Below, one piece after another: positions 1 to 7,942 of a DNA stretch of 64,000 bases. The notes beneath the pieces are model-generated. The model was not told where the DNA came from. It saw only the letters and a list, made by a program, of their open reading frames with translations, and did not search any database. Position numbers and translations under genes: made by a program. Origin of the DNA: Aurantiacibacter sp. MUD11 (GTDB lineage: Bacteria; Pseudomonadota; Alphaproteobacteria; Sphingomonadales; Sphingomonadaceae); assembly GCF_026967575.1 (NCBI RefSeq), contig NZ_CP114054.1:2108001-2172000 (forward strand), read 5' to 3'. Each line of letters begins with the position of its first letter. Position 1 is the stretch's first letter.

Positions 1-146
1 GCGCCATTCGTACGCACCTGGGCCTCAACAAGCCGATCTATCGCGTCAGCGCGGCTTACGGCCACTTCGGGCGCAAGGCGGAAGGCGACTTCTTCCCGTG
101 GGAGCGCACCGACCTGGTCGATGACCTGAAGGCCGCGCTCGCCTGA
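1..146 (+). CDS. metK: S-adenosylmethionine synthase, C-terminal end (partial)
   Basis: The window opens inside this gene; the reading frame starts at base 3 and gives the last 48 residues before TGA. The visible part has the end typical of MetK, with the AAYGHFGR block followed by FPWE. The family makes S-adenosylmethionine from methionine and ATP in the cytoplasm. The catalytic domains, start and promoter lie outside the window. The next gene on the same strand begins 18 bases after the stop, so the two may be co-transcribed. The identity rests on the short tail only, but that motif is distinctive. Confidence 0.88.
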   Translation, partial: AIRTHLGLNKPIYRVSAAYGHFGRKAEGDFFPWERTDLVDDLKAALA

Positions 147-164
147 TCGTGTAGGGGGCGGGGC

Positions 165-1418
165 ATGTCCGGCACCGCTCTTTCCGCTGCACCCTCGCCC
201 ACCCGGCGCGTCGCCGCGCTCGATGCGCTGCGCGGCCTCGCCGTGATCGGCATCGTGCCGATGAACGTCATCGCCTTCGCGATGCCCGCAAACGCCTATC
301 TCAACCCCCGCGTCTGGGGCGGTACCGATGCGCTGGAGACGGCGTTGTGGGCGGTCAGCTTCGTCTTCGTCGAGGACAAGTTCCGCGCGCTCTTCGCCAT
401 GATGTTCGGCGCTGGCGTGGCGATCCTGCTGGGGCGAGGCGAGCATCCCCTGCGCGCGCACTACGCCCGCATGGCGGTACTGCTAGGCATCGGCGTGGCC
501 CATGCCGTGCTGCTGGCGAACAACGACGTGCTGCGCATCTATGCCGTGTGCGGGCTGCTGTTGCCGCTGGCCATGCGCTGGAAGGTGCGCACGCTGGTGT
601 GGGCTGCCGTGGCGCTGGTCGCGGCGCAGCTGGTCGTCTCCGGCTATGTCGCCTGGGGCTGGCTCGATTACTGGTACCAGCGGGCGAGCGGCATGATCGT
701 CGACCCGGCGGCGCAGGAGATTGCCGAGCGCACCTACGGCGCCCACCCCGATACCACGGCAGCGGCACTGGAGCGCGGACGAGAGGCCTTCGGCGACCGC
801 GTGGAGCGGCGCCTTGGCGTGATCGAGCAGCAGGCGCGCTTCGTCGTCGCCTCCATGCCCTCCGCTCTGGCGGCCATGCTGCTTGGCATGGCGCTGTGGC
901 GTGCGCGGTTGCTGGCGGGCGAATGGAGCACGGCACGCGCCATGCGGTTGGCCAGGTGGTGCATCGTGCCTGCCTTGCCGGTGCTGGCAGTGCTCGCAGG
1001 CTGGTCCATCGCTTCCGGTTTCGACCCCATCGTGACCACCGCCAATGCCATCGTCTGGTCCGCTCCCTTCGATATCCTCCTCGCCACCGGCTATGCCGCG
1101 CTGGCCATGGCGCTGTTCGGCGGCGCCTTGCGCGACAATCCTGCCACCCGCCTGCTGGCTGCCGCCGGGCGCATGGCGCTGACCAACTACCTCGCCACCA
1201 GCGTGATCTTTGCCGCCCTTTTCGCCGGTTGGGGGCTGGGCCTGTTCGGCGAAGTGTCGCGCGGCCCGGCGCTGCTGCTGTGTCTGCTGCCCATTGCTGC
1301 CATGCTGGCGTGGTCCGCCCCTTGGCTCACCCGCTTCCGGCAAGGTCCGCTGGAGTGGCTGTGGCGCAGCCTTGCTGCGACCAGGCTGCTGCCGTTCAGG
1401 AAGCCCCCTGCCGGATAG
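165..1418 (+). CDS. DUF418 family inner-membrane protein
   Basis: A 417-residue polytopic membrane protein. The N-terminus has the RRVAALDALRGLAVIGI pattern that opens DUF418/YeiB-like proteins, followed by about eight to ten hydrophobic segments. The C-terminal half includes the GRMALTNYLATSVI stretch and a conserved Trp-rich segment near LEWLWRSL, both usual for DUF418. The biochemical role of the family is not established; it resembles membrane acyltransferase-type proteins in topology. The start at 165 follows a GGGGGCGGGG purine run. The gene follows metK by 18 bases and overlaps the convergent MFS gene by 23 bases at the 3' end, so no separate terminator lies between them. Confidence 0.82.
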   Translation: MSGTALSAAPSPTRRVAALDALRGLAVIGIVPMNVIAFAMPANAYLNPRVWGGTDALETALWAVSFVFVEDKFRALFAMMFGAGVAILLGRGEHPLRAHYARMAVLLGIGVAHAVLLANNDVLRIYAVCGLLLPLAMRWKVRTLVWAAVALVAAQLVVSGYVAWGWLDYWYQRASGMIVDPAAQEIAERTYGAHPDTTAAALERGREAFGDRVERRLGVIEQQARFVVASMPSALAAMLLGMALWRARLLAGEWSTARAMRLARWCIVPALPVLAVLAGWSIASGFDPIVTTANAIVWSAPFDILLATGYAALAMALFGGALRDNPATRLLAAAGRMALTNYLATSVIFAALFAGWGLGLFGEVSRGPALLLCLLPIAAMLAWSAPWLTRFRQGPLEWLWRSLAATRLLPFRKPPAG

Positions 1419-2661
1419 CCTCGCTGTCGCGCGGCAGGTGCCGGGCGGCAATGAAGTAATGCGCCGAGGCCCAGGCATACATCAGCCCGCCAATCGCCAT
1501 CGCCAGCGCAAGCCCGCGGGCCGGGCCATAGCCGTCCGACAGCCAGTCGCTGAGCAGGCCGAGCAGCGATGGACCAAGCCCGCTGGCAATGCCGTAGACC
1601 CCGCTTAGCAGGGCCGATGCCGTGGCGCGCATGCGCGGGTGCATCAGGTTCTGCAGCGCGGCGTAGGTGATGCCGAGGTAGCCGAAGTTGAGGAAGGTGG
1701 CGACGCTGACGAGGCCGAGCAGCAGCACCAGGCTCTCGCGCGTGATGGCAAAGGCATAAAGCGGCGCGCCCAGCAGCAGCGCCACGCCCGGCACCAGCGC
1801 ATAGGCGGCGATGTTCTTCTCGCCCAGCTTGTCGCCCAGCCAGCCGCTGCCCAGCACGGAGAGCGCGGCGGGCAGGCTGGCGATCAGGCCGGCATAGAGC
1901 CCGGCCTCGGCCAGCCCCAGCTCGAACTGGCGCACCATCAGCGAGGTGAAGAAGTAGTTCAGCCCGAAGCCGAGCATGGCCGCCAGGGCAGAGCCGATCA
2001 CCAGGTTGCGGCCGCTGGGCAGGGCGAACAGCCGTTTCACCACGGCAGAGAGCGGCGGCACCTCGTCGCTGGCGCCGGGATCGTGCTGGCCACGCTTGGG
2101 TTCCGCCACGAAGAAGTAGGCGATGAAGCCCAGCAGCAGGCCGGGAATGGCGGCGATCAGGAAGGTCATCCGCCAGTCGAATTCCTGCGCGATCCAGCCG
2201 CCGCCGACAAAGCCGATGAAGGCCCCCAGCGGCGGCGAGAGCAGCAGGACCGACATGGCGAAGCCGCGCTTGTTGGCAGGGAAGTAGTCGGCGATCACCG
2301 ACTGGTTGGAGGGCAGGCCGATGGCCTCCCCCAAGCCAACGCCCATGCGTGCGACCAGCAATTGCACCCAGCTAGCCGCCGCCCCGCACAGCGCCGTGGC
2401 GATCGACCATGCCACCGCGCCGACCGAGATCAGCGTCAGCCGCCGCACCCGCTCGGCAAAACGGGCGACTACGATGCCGAAGATGATGTTGAGCGCCGCA
2501 AAGGCCCAGGCCATCAGCGATACCTGGAAATCGGTCAGGCCGAACTCGGCCTTCACCGGCTCCACCAGCACGTTCACCACGATGCGGTCGATAAAGCCCA
2601 CCGTGCCGATCGATGCGAGCACCACCAGCGCGAGCCACGGCGAATTCCTGCGTGTGATCAT
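1396..2661 (-). CDS. MFS transporter (spinster-like)
   Basis: A 421-residue major facilitator protein with about 12 membrane segments. The first helix contains GFIDRIVVNVLVEPVK, and the loop after helix 2 has a degenerate MFS motif (RFAERVRRL). A central cytoplasmic loop near residues 195-220 divides the two six-helix halves. It resembles spinster-like exporters or anion symporters; the substrate cannot be told. I chose the ATG at 2661 because a GGGAGAGGGA ribosome site precedes it; the frame stays open 57 bases further upstream, but that part looks non-coding and overlaps a hairpin. The 3' end overlaps the DUF418 gene by 23 bases. A terminator at 2685-2718 separates it from the upstream small genes, so it probably has its own promoter. 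Confidence 0.82.
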   Translation of the reverse strand: MITRRNSPWLALVVLASIGTVGFIDRIVVNVLVEPVKAEFGLTDFQVSLMAWAFAALNIIFGIVVARFAERVRRLTLISVGAVAWSIATALCGAAASWVQLLVARMGVGLGEAIGLPSNQSVIADYFPANKRGFAMSVLLLSPPLGAFIGFVGGGWIAQEFDWRMTFLIAAIPGLLLGFIAYFFVAEPKRGQHDPGASDEVPPLSAVVKRLFALPSGRNLVIGSALAAMLGFGLNYFFTSLMVRQFELGLAEAGLYAGLIASLPAALSVLGSGWLGDKLGEKNIAAYALVPGVALLLGAPLYAFAITRESLVLLLGLVSVATFLNFGYLGITYAALQNLMHPRMRATASALLSGVYGIASGLGPSLLGLLSDWLSDGYGPARGLALAMAIGGLMYAWASAHYFIAARHLPRDSEAIRQGAS

Positions 2662-2684
2662 TCCCTCTCCCTTGCATCGGCATA

Positions 2685-2718
2685 AACGAAAATGGCGGCC
2701 CCGCAATGGAGCCGCCAT
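2685..2718 (-). terminator. Intrinsic terminator after the small membrane-protein genes
   Basis: An 8-bp stem, ATGGCGGC (2692-2699) with GCCGCCAT (2711-2718), is followed on the minus strand by TTTTCGTTT. It lies downstream of the minus-strand gene ending at 2757 and upstream of the MFS start, so it should end the GbsR operon transcript. Confidence 0.65.
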
Positions 2719-2756
2719 CTTGTTTCAGCATGTTGGCCAGGTCAGGCCGGGCCCGC

Positions 2757-3131
2757 TCAGATTGCCTTGGCCCCGTGGTTCTCGCGCACCCAGCGGCCCA
2801 CCTTGCGGCCGTAGCGGGCGATCATCTGCATGTTGAAGAAGTGCCAGCATCCCAGCACCAGCACGGCAAGGCCGACCTTGGTGGCGACGAAGCGGATGGC
2901 TTCGGCGAAGGTGGCAGGCTCCGCCCCGATGCTGATGGTCAGCAGGATGAAGCCCACGTTGACGAGGCAGAACCCCACCACCAGCAGGTGGTTGGTGCTG
3001 CGTGCCAGCACCTCGTCATGGCCGAAACAGTCGATCAGAAAGACCTCGCCATTGACGCTGAGCGTGCGCGCCACCCAGCCGGTGAGGGCAATGGCGATGA
3101 TGAGATAGGCGAAATAGCTGGCTTCGGTCAT
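2757..3131 (-). CDS. Small inner-membrane protein, unknown function
   Basis: A 124-residue protein with about three hydrophobic helices (residues 6-22, 47-66 and 80-97) and a basic, Arg/Lys-rich C-terminal tail (RYGRKVGRWVREN). I do not recognise a named family. The start at 3131 is supported by an AGAAGGAG site eight bases upstream. It lies 13 bases after the 175-residue membrane protein and downstream of the GbsR-type regulator, so all three look like one operon. A role in a membrane or osmotic response is only inference from the regulator family. A terminator follows at 2685-2718. Confidence 0.72.
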   Translation of the reverse strand: MTEASYFAYLIIAIALTGWVARTLSVNGEVFLIDCFGHDEVLARSTNHLLVVGFCLVNVGFILLTISIGAEPATFAEAIRFVATKVGLAVLVLGCWHFFNMQMIARYGRKVGRWVRENHGAKAI

Positions 3132-3144
3132 TGGTCTTCTCCTT

Positions 3145-3672
3145 CTAGTGAATCATTTCGTGGAAGGGATTTTCAGGCCTTTCGGCCGACAGGCGGCGCT
3201 GGTCTTCGCCGGTGAACCGCAACCTGAATTGGCCCCACTTGTAGGCGCCCACAGCTCCGCTCAGGGCGCCCGCGGCAGGAAAGAGAAGATCTTGCCAGCC
3301 TGCGATGTGGGGGTTGCCGAAGAGCAAGAGCAGCATGCCCGCTCCGGTGATCGTTCCGAGCACGGTATAGGCCGCGACGCTCTCCAGCCGCATGAAGCGA
3401 AGCGCCAGCGTAACTGGAAGTCCGATGGCGAGCATTCCGATCGACGCGAATAGCAACGCGAAGATCATCGTGAACATGAGGCCGCCGAACATGGCACCGA
3501 GAACCGTCGGAAGCGACTGCGATGCACCGGCGACCAATACAGCGGTCATGACGATTGAACCCGCCAGGGCGGCCCATACCACGCTCACGCAAGTGGCGGC
3601 GAGGTGGGCACTTACGAAACCGTCTTCAATTTCTGTAATTTCAGAAATCGTATCTCGTGGATCGGCAGTCAT
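3145..3672 (-). CDS. Four-helix inner-membrane protein, unknown function
   Basis: A 175-residue protein with a short acidic N-terminus (residues 1-20), four hydrophobic segments (about 26-50, 58-86, 97-115 and 125-145) and a charged tail. No family is recognised. The start at 3672 has an AAAGGA site about ten bases upstream. Codons 9-15 contain a near-copy of the palindrome found upstream of the regulator gene, so a control site is embedded in the coding sequence. The gene starts 27 bases after the regulator stop and ends 13 bases before the next small membrane gene, which supports an operon. Confidence 0.72.
   Translation of the reverse strand: MTADPRDTISEITEIEDGFVSAHLAATCVSVVWAALAGSIVMTAVLVAGASQSLPTVLGAMFGGLMFTMIFALLFASIGMLAIGLPVTLALRFMRLESVAAYTVLGTITGAGMLLLLFGNPHIAGWQDLLFPAAGALSGAVGAYKWGQFRLRFTGEDQRRLSAERPENPFHEMIH
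3629..3648. promoter_or_regulatory. Second GbsR-type operator, inside the downstream coding sequence
   Basis: ATTTCTGTAATTTCAGAAAT matches the 4261-4280 palindrome at 19 of 20 bases. It sits 25-44 bases into the 175-residue membrane gene. Two such sites 630 bp apart around the regulator gene suggest autoregulation, perhaps with looping or a roadblock; that part is inference. Confidence 0.55.
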
Positions 3673-3699
3673 GGCATGTGATCCTTTCAGTGGGAGGGG

Positions 3700-4248
3700 T
3701 TAGCGTCCGCCCTGGTTGCGGGTGGGGATGAAGCGGGCGACCTTGCTGCCCAGCTTCATCAGCGAGACCAGCGTGCCCTTGGGCAGGCGCCGGACATCGT
3801 CGAACCAGCCGGTGAGGTTGCCCATGAATTCATGCATCCGCCCGATGCGCTCGCGCACATGGGCGGGCACGTCCTTGCGGCCTTCCAGCTGCGCGGACAG
3901 GTCGGACAGCACCAGCAGCGTCGGGTCGATCTCGCGCTTCTTGCGCTCAACCGTGATCTTCATCAGCATGTCCCACAGGTCCGTCTCGGCGACGAAGTGA
4001 TCGCGCCGGTCGCCGACCACGTGCTGGCGGCGGACGATGCCGTAGCCCTGCAGTTCCTTCAGCGCGTTGGAGACATTGGAGCGGGCGAGGCCAAGCTCGT
4101 CGCAGATTTCCTCTGCATGCAGCGGCCGGTCGCTGAGATAGAGCAGCGCATGCACCTGGCTGACCGAGCGGTTCACCCCCCAGTGCGAACCCATCTCCCC
4201 CCAGTGGAGGATGAAGGCTTCGGCTTCCGGGATTTCGGTGACTTTCAC
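3700..4248 (-). CDS. GbsR/MarR family transcriptional regulator
   Basis: A 182-residue cytoplasmic DNA-binding protein. It opens with EAFILHWGEMGSHWGVNRSVSQVHALLYLS, the N-terminal pattern of the GbsR branch of MarR-type winged-helix regulators. The recognition region is about residues 42-66 (LHAEEICDELGLARSNVSNALKEL), followed by a wing with VVGDRRDHF. The C-terminal half is helical and charged, as expected for dimerisation. The start is GTG at 4248, chosen because a GGAG site lies seven bases upstream. A perfect 20-bp palindrome lies 12 bases before the start and a near-copy lies in the next gene, so it probably represses its own operon with the two small membrane proteins. GbsR proteins often respond to osmoprotectants, but no betaine genes are nearby. 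Confidence 0.85.
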   Translation of the reverse strand: MKVTEIPEAEAFILHWGEMGSHWGVNRSVSQVHALLYLSDRPLHAEEICDELGLARSNVSNALKELQGYGIVRRQHVVGDRRDHFVAETDLWDMLMKITVERKKREIDPTLLVLSDLSAQLEGRKDVPAHVRERIGRMHEFMGNLTGWFDDVRRLPKGTLVSLMKLGSKVARFIPTRNQGGR

Positions 4249-4260
4249 GAGCCGCTCCGT

Positions 4261-4280
4261 ATTTCTGTAATTACAGAAAT
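4261..4280. promoter_or_regulatory. Perfect 20-bp palindromic operator for the GbsR-type regulator
   Basis: ATTTCTGTAATTACAGAAAT is identical to its own reverse complement. It is strikingly AT-rich against the GC-rich surroundings and ends 12 bases upstream of the regulator GTG, where it would overlap the promoter -10 region. A 19/20 copy at 3629-3648 supports its being a real protein-binding site. Confidence 0.72.
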
Positions 4281-4327
4281 ACAGGAATGACGCTGCGGTG
4301 CAAGCGGAATCTGCTGTCTGGCGCGGA

Positions 4328-5008
4328 TCAGCCCTGGCGGTAGTCCGCGATCAGCGTGCCGGACCGTTCGATCTCGTTTTCGTGGGACACTTCGCGCCAG
4401 GTTTCGGCCAGACCCTCGGCCTCCCACTGTTGCATCGCCGGATGGGCAATGACGTGGTCCACCCAGGCCTGCCCGCGCCCGACATCGAGGCCGTAGGTCC
4501 GCACCCGGTAGGCGACAGGGGCATAGAAGGCATCGAGCACGGTGAACTCCGCGCCTGCCAACCACGGGCCGCCGAAGCGGTCGAGACCCTGCTCGAACAG
4601 CTCGCGAATGCGGGCGACGTCCTTCGCCAATGCCCGGTCATGCTCGGCCATCCGCACCCGCACGCCCAGGCTCATCGCGCACTGGTTGCGAAGGGCGACA
4701 AAGCCCGAATGCATTTCGCACACCGCGCTCTGGGCAAAGGCGCGTGCTTCGTCGTCTTTGGGCCAAACGCCTTCGTGCCGCTCCGCCAGGTAAAGCGCGA
4801 TGGCGAGCGAATCCCACACCTGCCGCTTGCCGTCGATCAGCAGCGGGACCAGCCCGGTCGGCGAGAACTTGCGGAAGTCGGCGTAATTGTCAGGCTTGGT
4901 TAAGGGCTCCAGCCGATCCTCGAATGGAATGCCCAGTGCCTTCATCAGCAGCCACGGCCGCAGCGACCAACTGGAATAGTTCCGGTTGGCAGTGATCAAC
5001 GTGTACAT
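4328..5008 (-). CDS. Glutathione S-transferase family protein
   Basis: A 226-residue cytoplasmic protein with the two-domain GST layout. The N-terminal thioredoxin-like domain (residues 1-80) begins MYTLITANRNYSSWSLRPW, with Ser residues at the usual catalytic position, and has the SPTGLVPLL cis-Pro loop and an IAxYLAE segment near residue 72. The C-terminal helical domain (about 90-215) contains GGPWLAGAEFTVLDAFYAPV. The NYSSWSLRPW start suggests the branch related to YfcF-like or zeta-class proteins. The substrate is unknown. The start at 5008 has a GGAGGAG site directly upstream. It is on the same strand as the regulator that follows but 79 bases away, with an operator between them. Confidence 0.85.
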   Translation of the reverse strand: MYTLITANRNYSSWSLRPWLLMKALGIPFEDRLEPLTKPDNYADFRKFSPTGLVPLLIDGKRQVWDSLAIALYLAERHEGVWPKDDEARAFAQSAVCEMHSGFVALRNQCAMSLGVRVRMAEHDRALAKDVARIRELFEQGLDRFGGPWLAGAEFTVLDAFYAPVAYRVRTYGLDVGRGQAWVDHVIAHPAMQQWEAEGLAETWREVSHENEIERSGTLIADYRQG

Positions 5009-5106
5009 TTTCTCCTCCGGTCAGCGGCGCTCCTCTCACCCTGACCGAAGCATGATAATGCGTCATCGGCAGTTCGCCCAAGCGCCAATCGCGCCCGATA
5101 AACTTG

Positions 5107-5742
5107 TCAGCTGACGTAGTGTGCGGTGGTCTTTGCGGCGACTTCCTCGGTCGTGACGCCCGGTGCCACCTCGACCAGCTTGAACGGGCTGTCATGGTCG
5201 GGCCGCTGGAACACGGCGAGATCGGTGATGATCATGTCGACCACGTTGGTGCCGGTCAGCGGCAGCGTGCATTCGGGAATGAACTTCGGGTCGCCGTGCT
5301 TGGAGGTGTGCTCCATCACCACGATGATCTTCTTCACGCCGGCGACCAGGTCCATCGCGCCGCCCATGCCCTTCACCATCTTGCCGGGGATCATCCAGTT
5401 GGCGATGTCGCCGTTCTCGGCCACTTCCATCGCCCCCAGCACGGTAAGGTCGATGTGCCCGCCGCGGATCATCGAGAAACTGGTGGCGCTGTCGAAATAG
5501 GCGCTGTGCGGCAGCTCGCTGATGGTCTGCTTGCCCGCATTGATGAGGTCGGCGTCCACCTCGTCAGGATAGGGGAAGGGGCCGATGCCGAGCATGCCGT
5601 TCTCGCTCTGCAGCGTCACCTGCATGCCCGCCGGAATGTGGTTGGCGACCAGTGTCGGGATGCCGATGCCGAGATTGACGTAATAGCCGTCTTCCAGCTC
5701 CTGCGCGGCGCGGGCGGCCATTTCGTCACGGGTCCAGGGCAT
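5107..5742 (-). CDS. scoB: 3-oxoacid CoA-transferase subunit B
   Basis: A 211-residue beta subunit of a type I CoA-transferase, which moves CoA from succinyl-CoA to acetoacetate or a similar 3-oxo acid. Visible family features are the N-terminal [17 protein letters not shown] block, the [10 protein letters not shown] motif carrying the catalytic Glu, and [14 protein letters not shown]. The start at 5742 follows an AGGAG site; the longer open frame upstream runs into the neighbouring gene and is non-coding. The gene lies 23 bases after a HAD-like lipoprotein gene that separates it from subunit A at 7235-7942. This split is unusual, since the two subunits normally sit side by side. Confidence 0.9.
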   Translation of the reverse strand: MPWTRDEMAARAAQELEDGYYVNLGIGIPTLVANHIPAGMQVTLQSENGMLGIGPFPYPDEVDADLINAGKQTISELPHSAYFDSATSFSMIRGGHIDLTVLGAMEVAENGDIANWMIPGKMVKGMGGAMDLVAGVKKIIVVMEHTSKHGDPKFIPECTLPLTGTNVVDMIITDLAVFQRPDHDSPFKLVEVAPGVTTEEVAAKTTAHYVS

Positions 5743-5765
5743 GTGGGGGTCTCCTAAGCGGGGGG

Positions 5766-7235
5766 TTATTCGCTGACGGGGTTGTCGATGAGGAACCAGC
5801 CGGTGCCGAGCATCGGCTCGAGCGCCCGGGCATCGTTCTCGTCGATGATGTAGTTGTACAGGTCGTCGAAATCGGCGCGCTCGTCGCCGGCCATGGCGAT
5901 CACGCAATTGGTCTGGGCGATGGCGTCGCGGCGCGCCTGCTTGCTCTCGCCCGGATAGCGTTCGACGTAGATCGCATCCTCGGATCGGGGATCGAGCCCG
6001 GCAGCGACCAGCCGGTCGCGCACCGCGCGCGCGTCGATCGGCGTGCGGTCGGTAAGCCAGCCGATACTGATCCCGCGCGAACGCAGGTCAGCCAGGATTC
6101 GGGCCAGCTCGGAGTTGACCGCCAGCGGGCCGACCAGCGGGACGAGGCCGCCTGCCGGGTCGAGATCGAAGACGATCATCGGCGAATTGCTGTCGCACAC
6201 GCGGCGAACGGGCTGCAGGCTGGTGGGATCGGCCAGCTGCGCGGAAGGCAGCGGCAGGCCGCCGCCCAGCGCGCGCAGGGCATAGCTGCGCAGCGCCGCA
6301 TAGCCGATGCCATAGGGATCGTCCGCCGGAGACTCGACAGCCGCGGGGGCAGGCACGGCAACCGGTGGTTCGGCCACGGCCAATTCGGCGACCGGGTCTT
6401 CAACCGGGGCCGGAGTCGGTGTGGGGGCTGGTGCTGCGGCAACGGGTTCGGCCACCGGCTCCGCCTCAGCCAAGGCGGCGGCGGGCGGTGTCGGCGTGGG
6501 TGTCGGTGCGGGTTCCGGTACCGGGGTAGGGGCCACCGGTTCGGAAAACTCCTCGAACTCCTCCGCCAGCGACGGGCGGGTCGGCTCAGGCTCCGCTGCT
6601 GGCGCCGCAGGCCGTTCTTCGGGCGCCTCGACGACAGCGAGTTCCACCGCTTCTGCCGTCTCGACTTCGACTGCCTCGATCTCGGTCGGAGCCGGCGCTT
6701 CAGCCGGCGCTTCAGCCGGCGGTTCGGCCGCCGCGAGGGCGGGGGCCGGCTCGGGCTCAGTCGCTGCGGGCGCGGGAGTCGGTGTGGGCGTGGGAACGGC
6801 GTCCGCGAGCGTCATCACGATGACCGGCTCTGGCACTGCAGGCTCCGCAGCCGCCTCGACTTCCGGCTCCGCGACCGTGGCCAATGCCGGTGTCGGTGTC
6901 GGTGTCGGTGTCGGCGTAGGAGTGGGCGTTGGTGCCGGAGTGGGCATCGGAGCCGGTGCGGCAATCGCAGGCTCCGGTTCGGCTACGGCCAATGTGGCAG
7001 GCGCAGGCGTCGGTGCCGGGGTCGGAGTAGGCGTAGGTGTGGCGACCGGCTGGATGTCCACCCGACCCTCTGCCGCACTTGCCAGTTCGGTCTCGTCATC
7101 GTTGGAAACGCTGTCGCGAACGATCGCGCCGGAGCCGGCGACGATCGGGATCGCCGCCGCTGCGATACAGCCTGACAGGCTCAGCGCCGAACCTGCCAGC
7201 AACAGGGCCTGGGGCAAGCGGGCTGGCAGTCGCAT
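5766..7235 (-). CDS. Lipoprotein with Pro/Thr/Ala linker and C-terminal HAD-like domain
   Basis: A 489-residue exported protein. The N-terminus is a signal peptide ending in lipobox LSGC (Cys23). Residues about 60-320 are low complexity, with PT, PA and EA repeats. The C-terminal domain (about 335-489) resembles the acid-phosphatase branch of the HAD superfamily: [10 protein letters not shown] around D357/D359, a WLTDRT motif, a KQARR motif and an [13 protein letters not shown] motif. The residue after DxDx, usually Thr or Val, is Ala here, so activity is uncertain. A related lipoprotein is encoded at 33793-34623. The ATG overlaps the scoA stop by one base (TGATG), so translation is probably coupled. 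Its place between scoA and scoB is odd. I chose this start over the much longer open frame because the upstream part is the scoA coding region read in another frame. Confidence 0.8.
   Translation of the reverse strand: MRLPARLPQALLLAGSALSLSGCIAAAAIPIVAGSGAIVRDSVSNDDETELASAAEGRVDIQPVATPTPTPTPAPTPAPATLAVAEPEPAIAAPAPMPTPAPTPTPTPTPTPTPTPALATVAEPEVEAAAEPAVPEPVIVMTLADAVPTPTPTPAPAATEPEPAPALAAAEPPAEAPAEAPAPTEIEAVEVETAEAVELAVVEAPEERPAAPAAEPEPTRPSLAEEFEEFSEPVAPTPVPEPAPTPTPTPPAAALAEAEPVAEPVAAAPAPTPTPAPVEDPVAELAVAEPPVAVPAPAAVESPADDPYGIGYAALRSYALRALGGGLPLPSAQLADPTSLQPVRRVCDSNSPMIVFDLDPAGGLVPLVGPLAVNSELARILADLRSRGISIGWLTDRTPIDARAVRDRLVAAGLDPRSEDAIYVERYPGESKQARRDAIAQTNCVIAMAGDERADFDDLYNYIIDENDARALEPMLGTGWFLIDNPVSE
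6889..6912. repeat. In-frame hexanucleotide repeat in the lipoprotein linker
   Basis: Four exact copies of GGTGTC, followed by degenerate copies to about 6936, encode alternating Pro-Thr on the minus strand. Copy-number slippage would change linker length without a frameshift. A 12-bp direct duplication near 6693-6716 encodes a repeated PAEA unit. Confidence 0.75.
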
Positions 7236-7942
7236 CACGCTGCCTCCCGTTCCCGCGTCGTCACGAATTCGATTTTCTTGTCGTACGGCGCGCCCACAAC
7301 CATGCGGTTGATGAAGACGCCGGGCAGGTGAATGCAATCGGGATCGAGCGAACCGGCAGGCACCACTTCCTCCACCTCGGCCACGCAGATCTTGCCGCAG
7401 GTGGCGGCCGGCTGGTTGAAATTGCGCGCGGTCTTGCGGAACACGAGGTTGCCCGTTTCGTCCGCCTTCCAGGCCTTGATGATCGACAGGTCGGCGAAGA
7501 TGCCGCGTTCGAGGATGTAGTCCTCGCCGTCGAAGCTCTTCACTTCCTTGCCCTCGGCCACCTGCGTGCCGACGCCGGTCTTGGTGTAGAAGCCGGGGAT
7601 GCCCGCGCCGCCGGCGCGCATGCGTTCTGCCAGCGTGCCCTGCGGGCAGAATTCCACCTCCAGCTCGCCTGCCAGGTACTGTCGCTCGAACTCCTTGTTC
7701 TCGCCCACGTAGGACGAGATCATCTTCTTCACCTGCTTGGTGCGCAGCAGCTTGCCGATGCCCTCGTTGTCGATCCCGGCATTGTTGCTGGCGAAGGTGA
7801 GGTTCTTGACCCCGCTGGCCTGGATCGCATCGAGCAGACGCTCCGGAATGCCGCACAGGCCAAAGCCACCGGCAGCGATCAGCATGTCGTCCCGCAACAG
7901 GCCTGCGAGCGCCGCTTCGGCGGAGGGGAAGAGTTTCTGCAT
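7235..7942 (-). CDS. scoA: 3-oxoacid CoA-transferase subunit A
   Basis: A 235-residue alpha subunit of a type I CoA-transferase. It begins [15 protein letters not shown] and has the glycine-rich [16 protein letters not shown] segment near residues 22-37, [19 protein letters not shown], and the later [17 protein letters not shown] block, all typical of SCOT subunit A. It pairs with subunit B at 5107-5742 for ketone-body or short 3-oxo-acid metabolism in the cytoplasm. The next gene, the HAD lipoprotein, overlaps its stop by one base. A 515-bp gene-free stretch lies upstream and must hold the promoter. Confidence 0.92.
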   Translation of the reverse strand: MQKLFPSAEAALAGLLRDDMLIAAGGFGLCGIPERLLDAIQASGVKNLTFASNNAGIDNEGIGKLLRTKQVKKMISSYVGENKEFERQYLAGELEVEFCPQGTLAERMRAGGAGIPGFYTKTGVGTQVAEGKEVKSFDGEDYILERGIFADLSIIKAWKADETGNLVFRKTARNFNQPAATCGKICVAEVEEVVPAGSLDPDCIHLPGVFINRMVVGAPYDKKIEFVTTREREAA

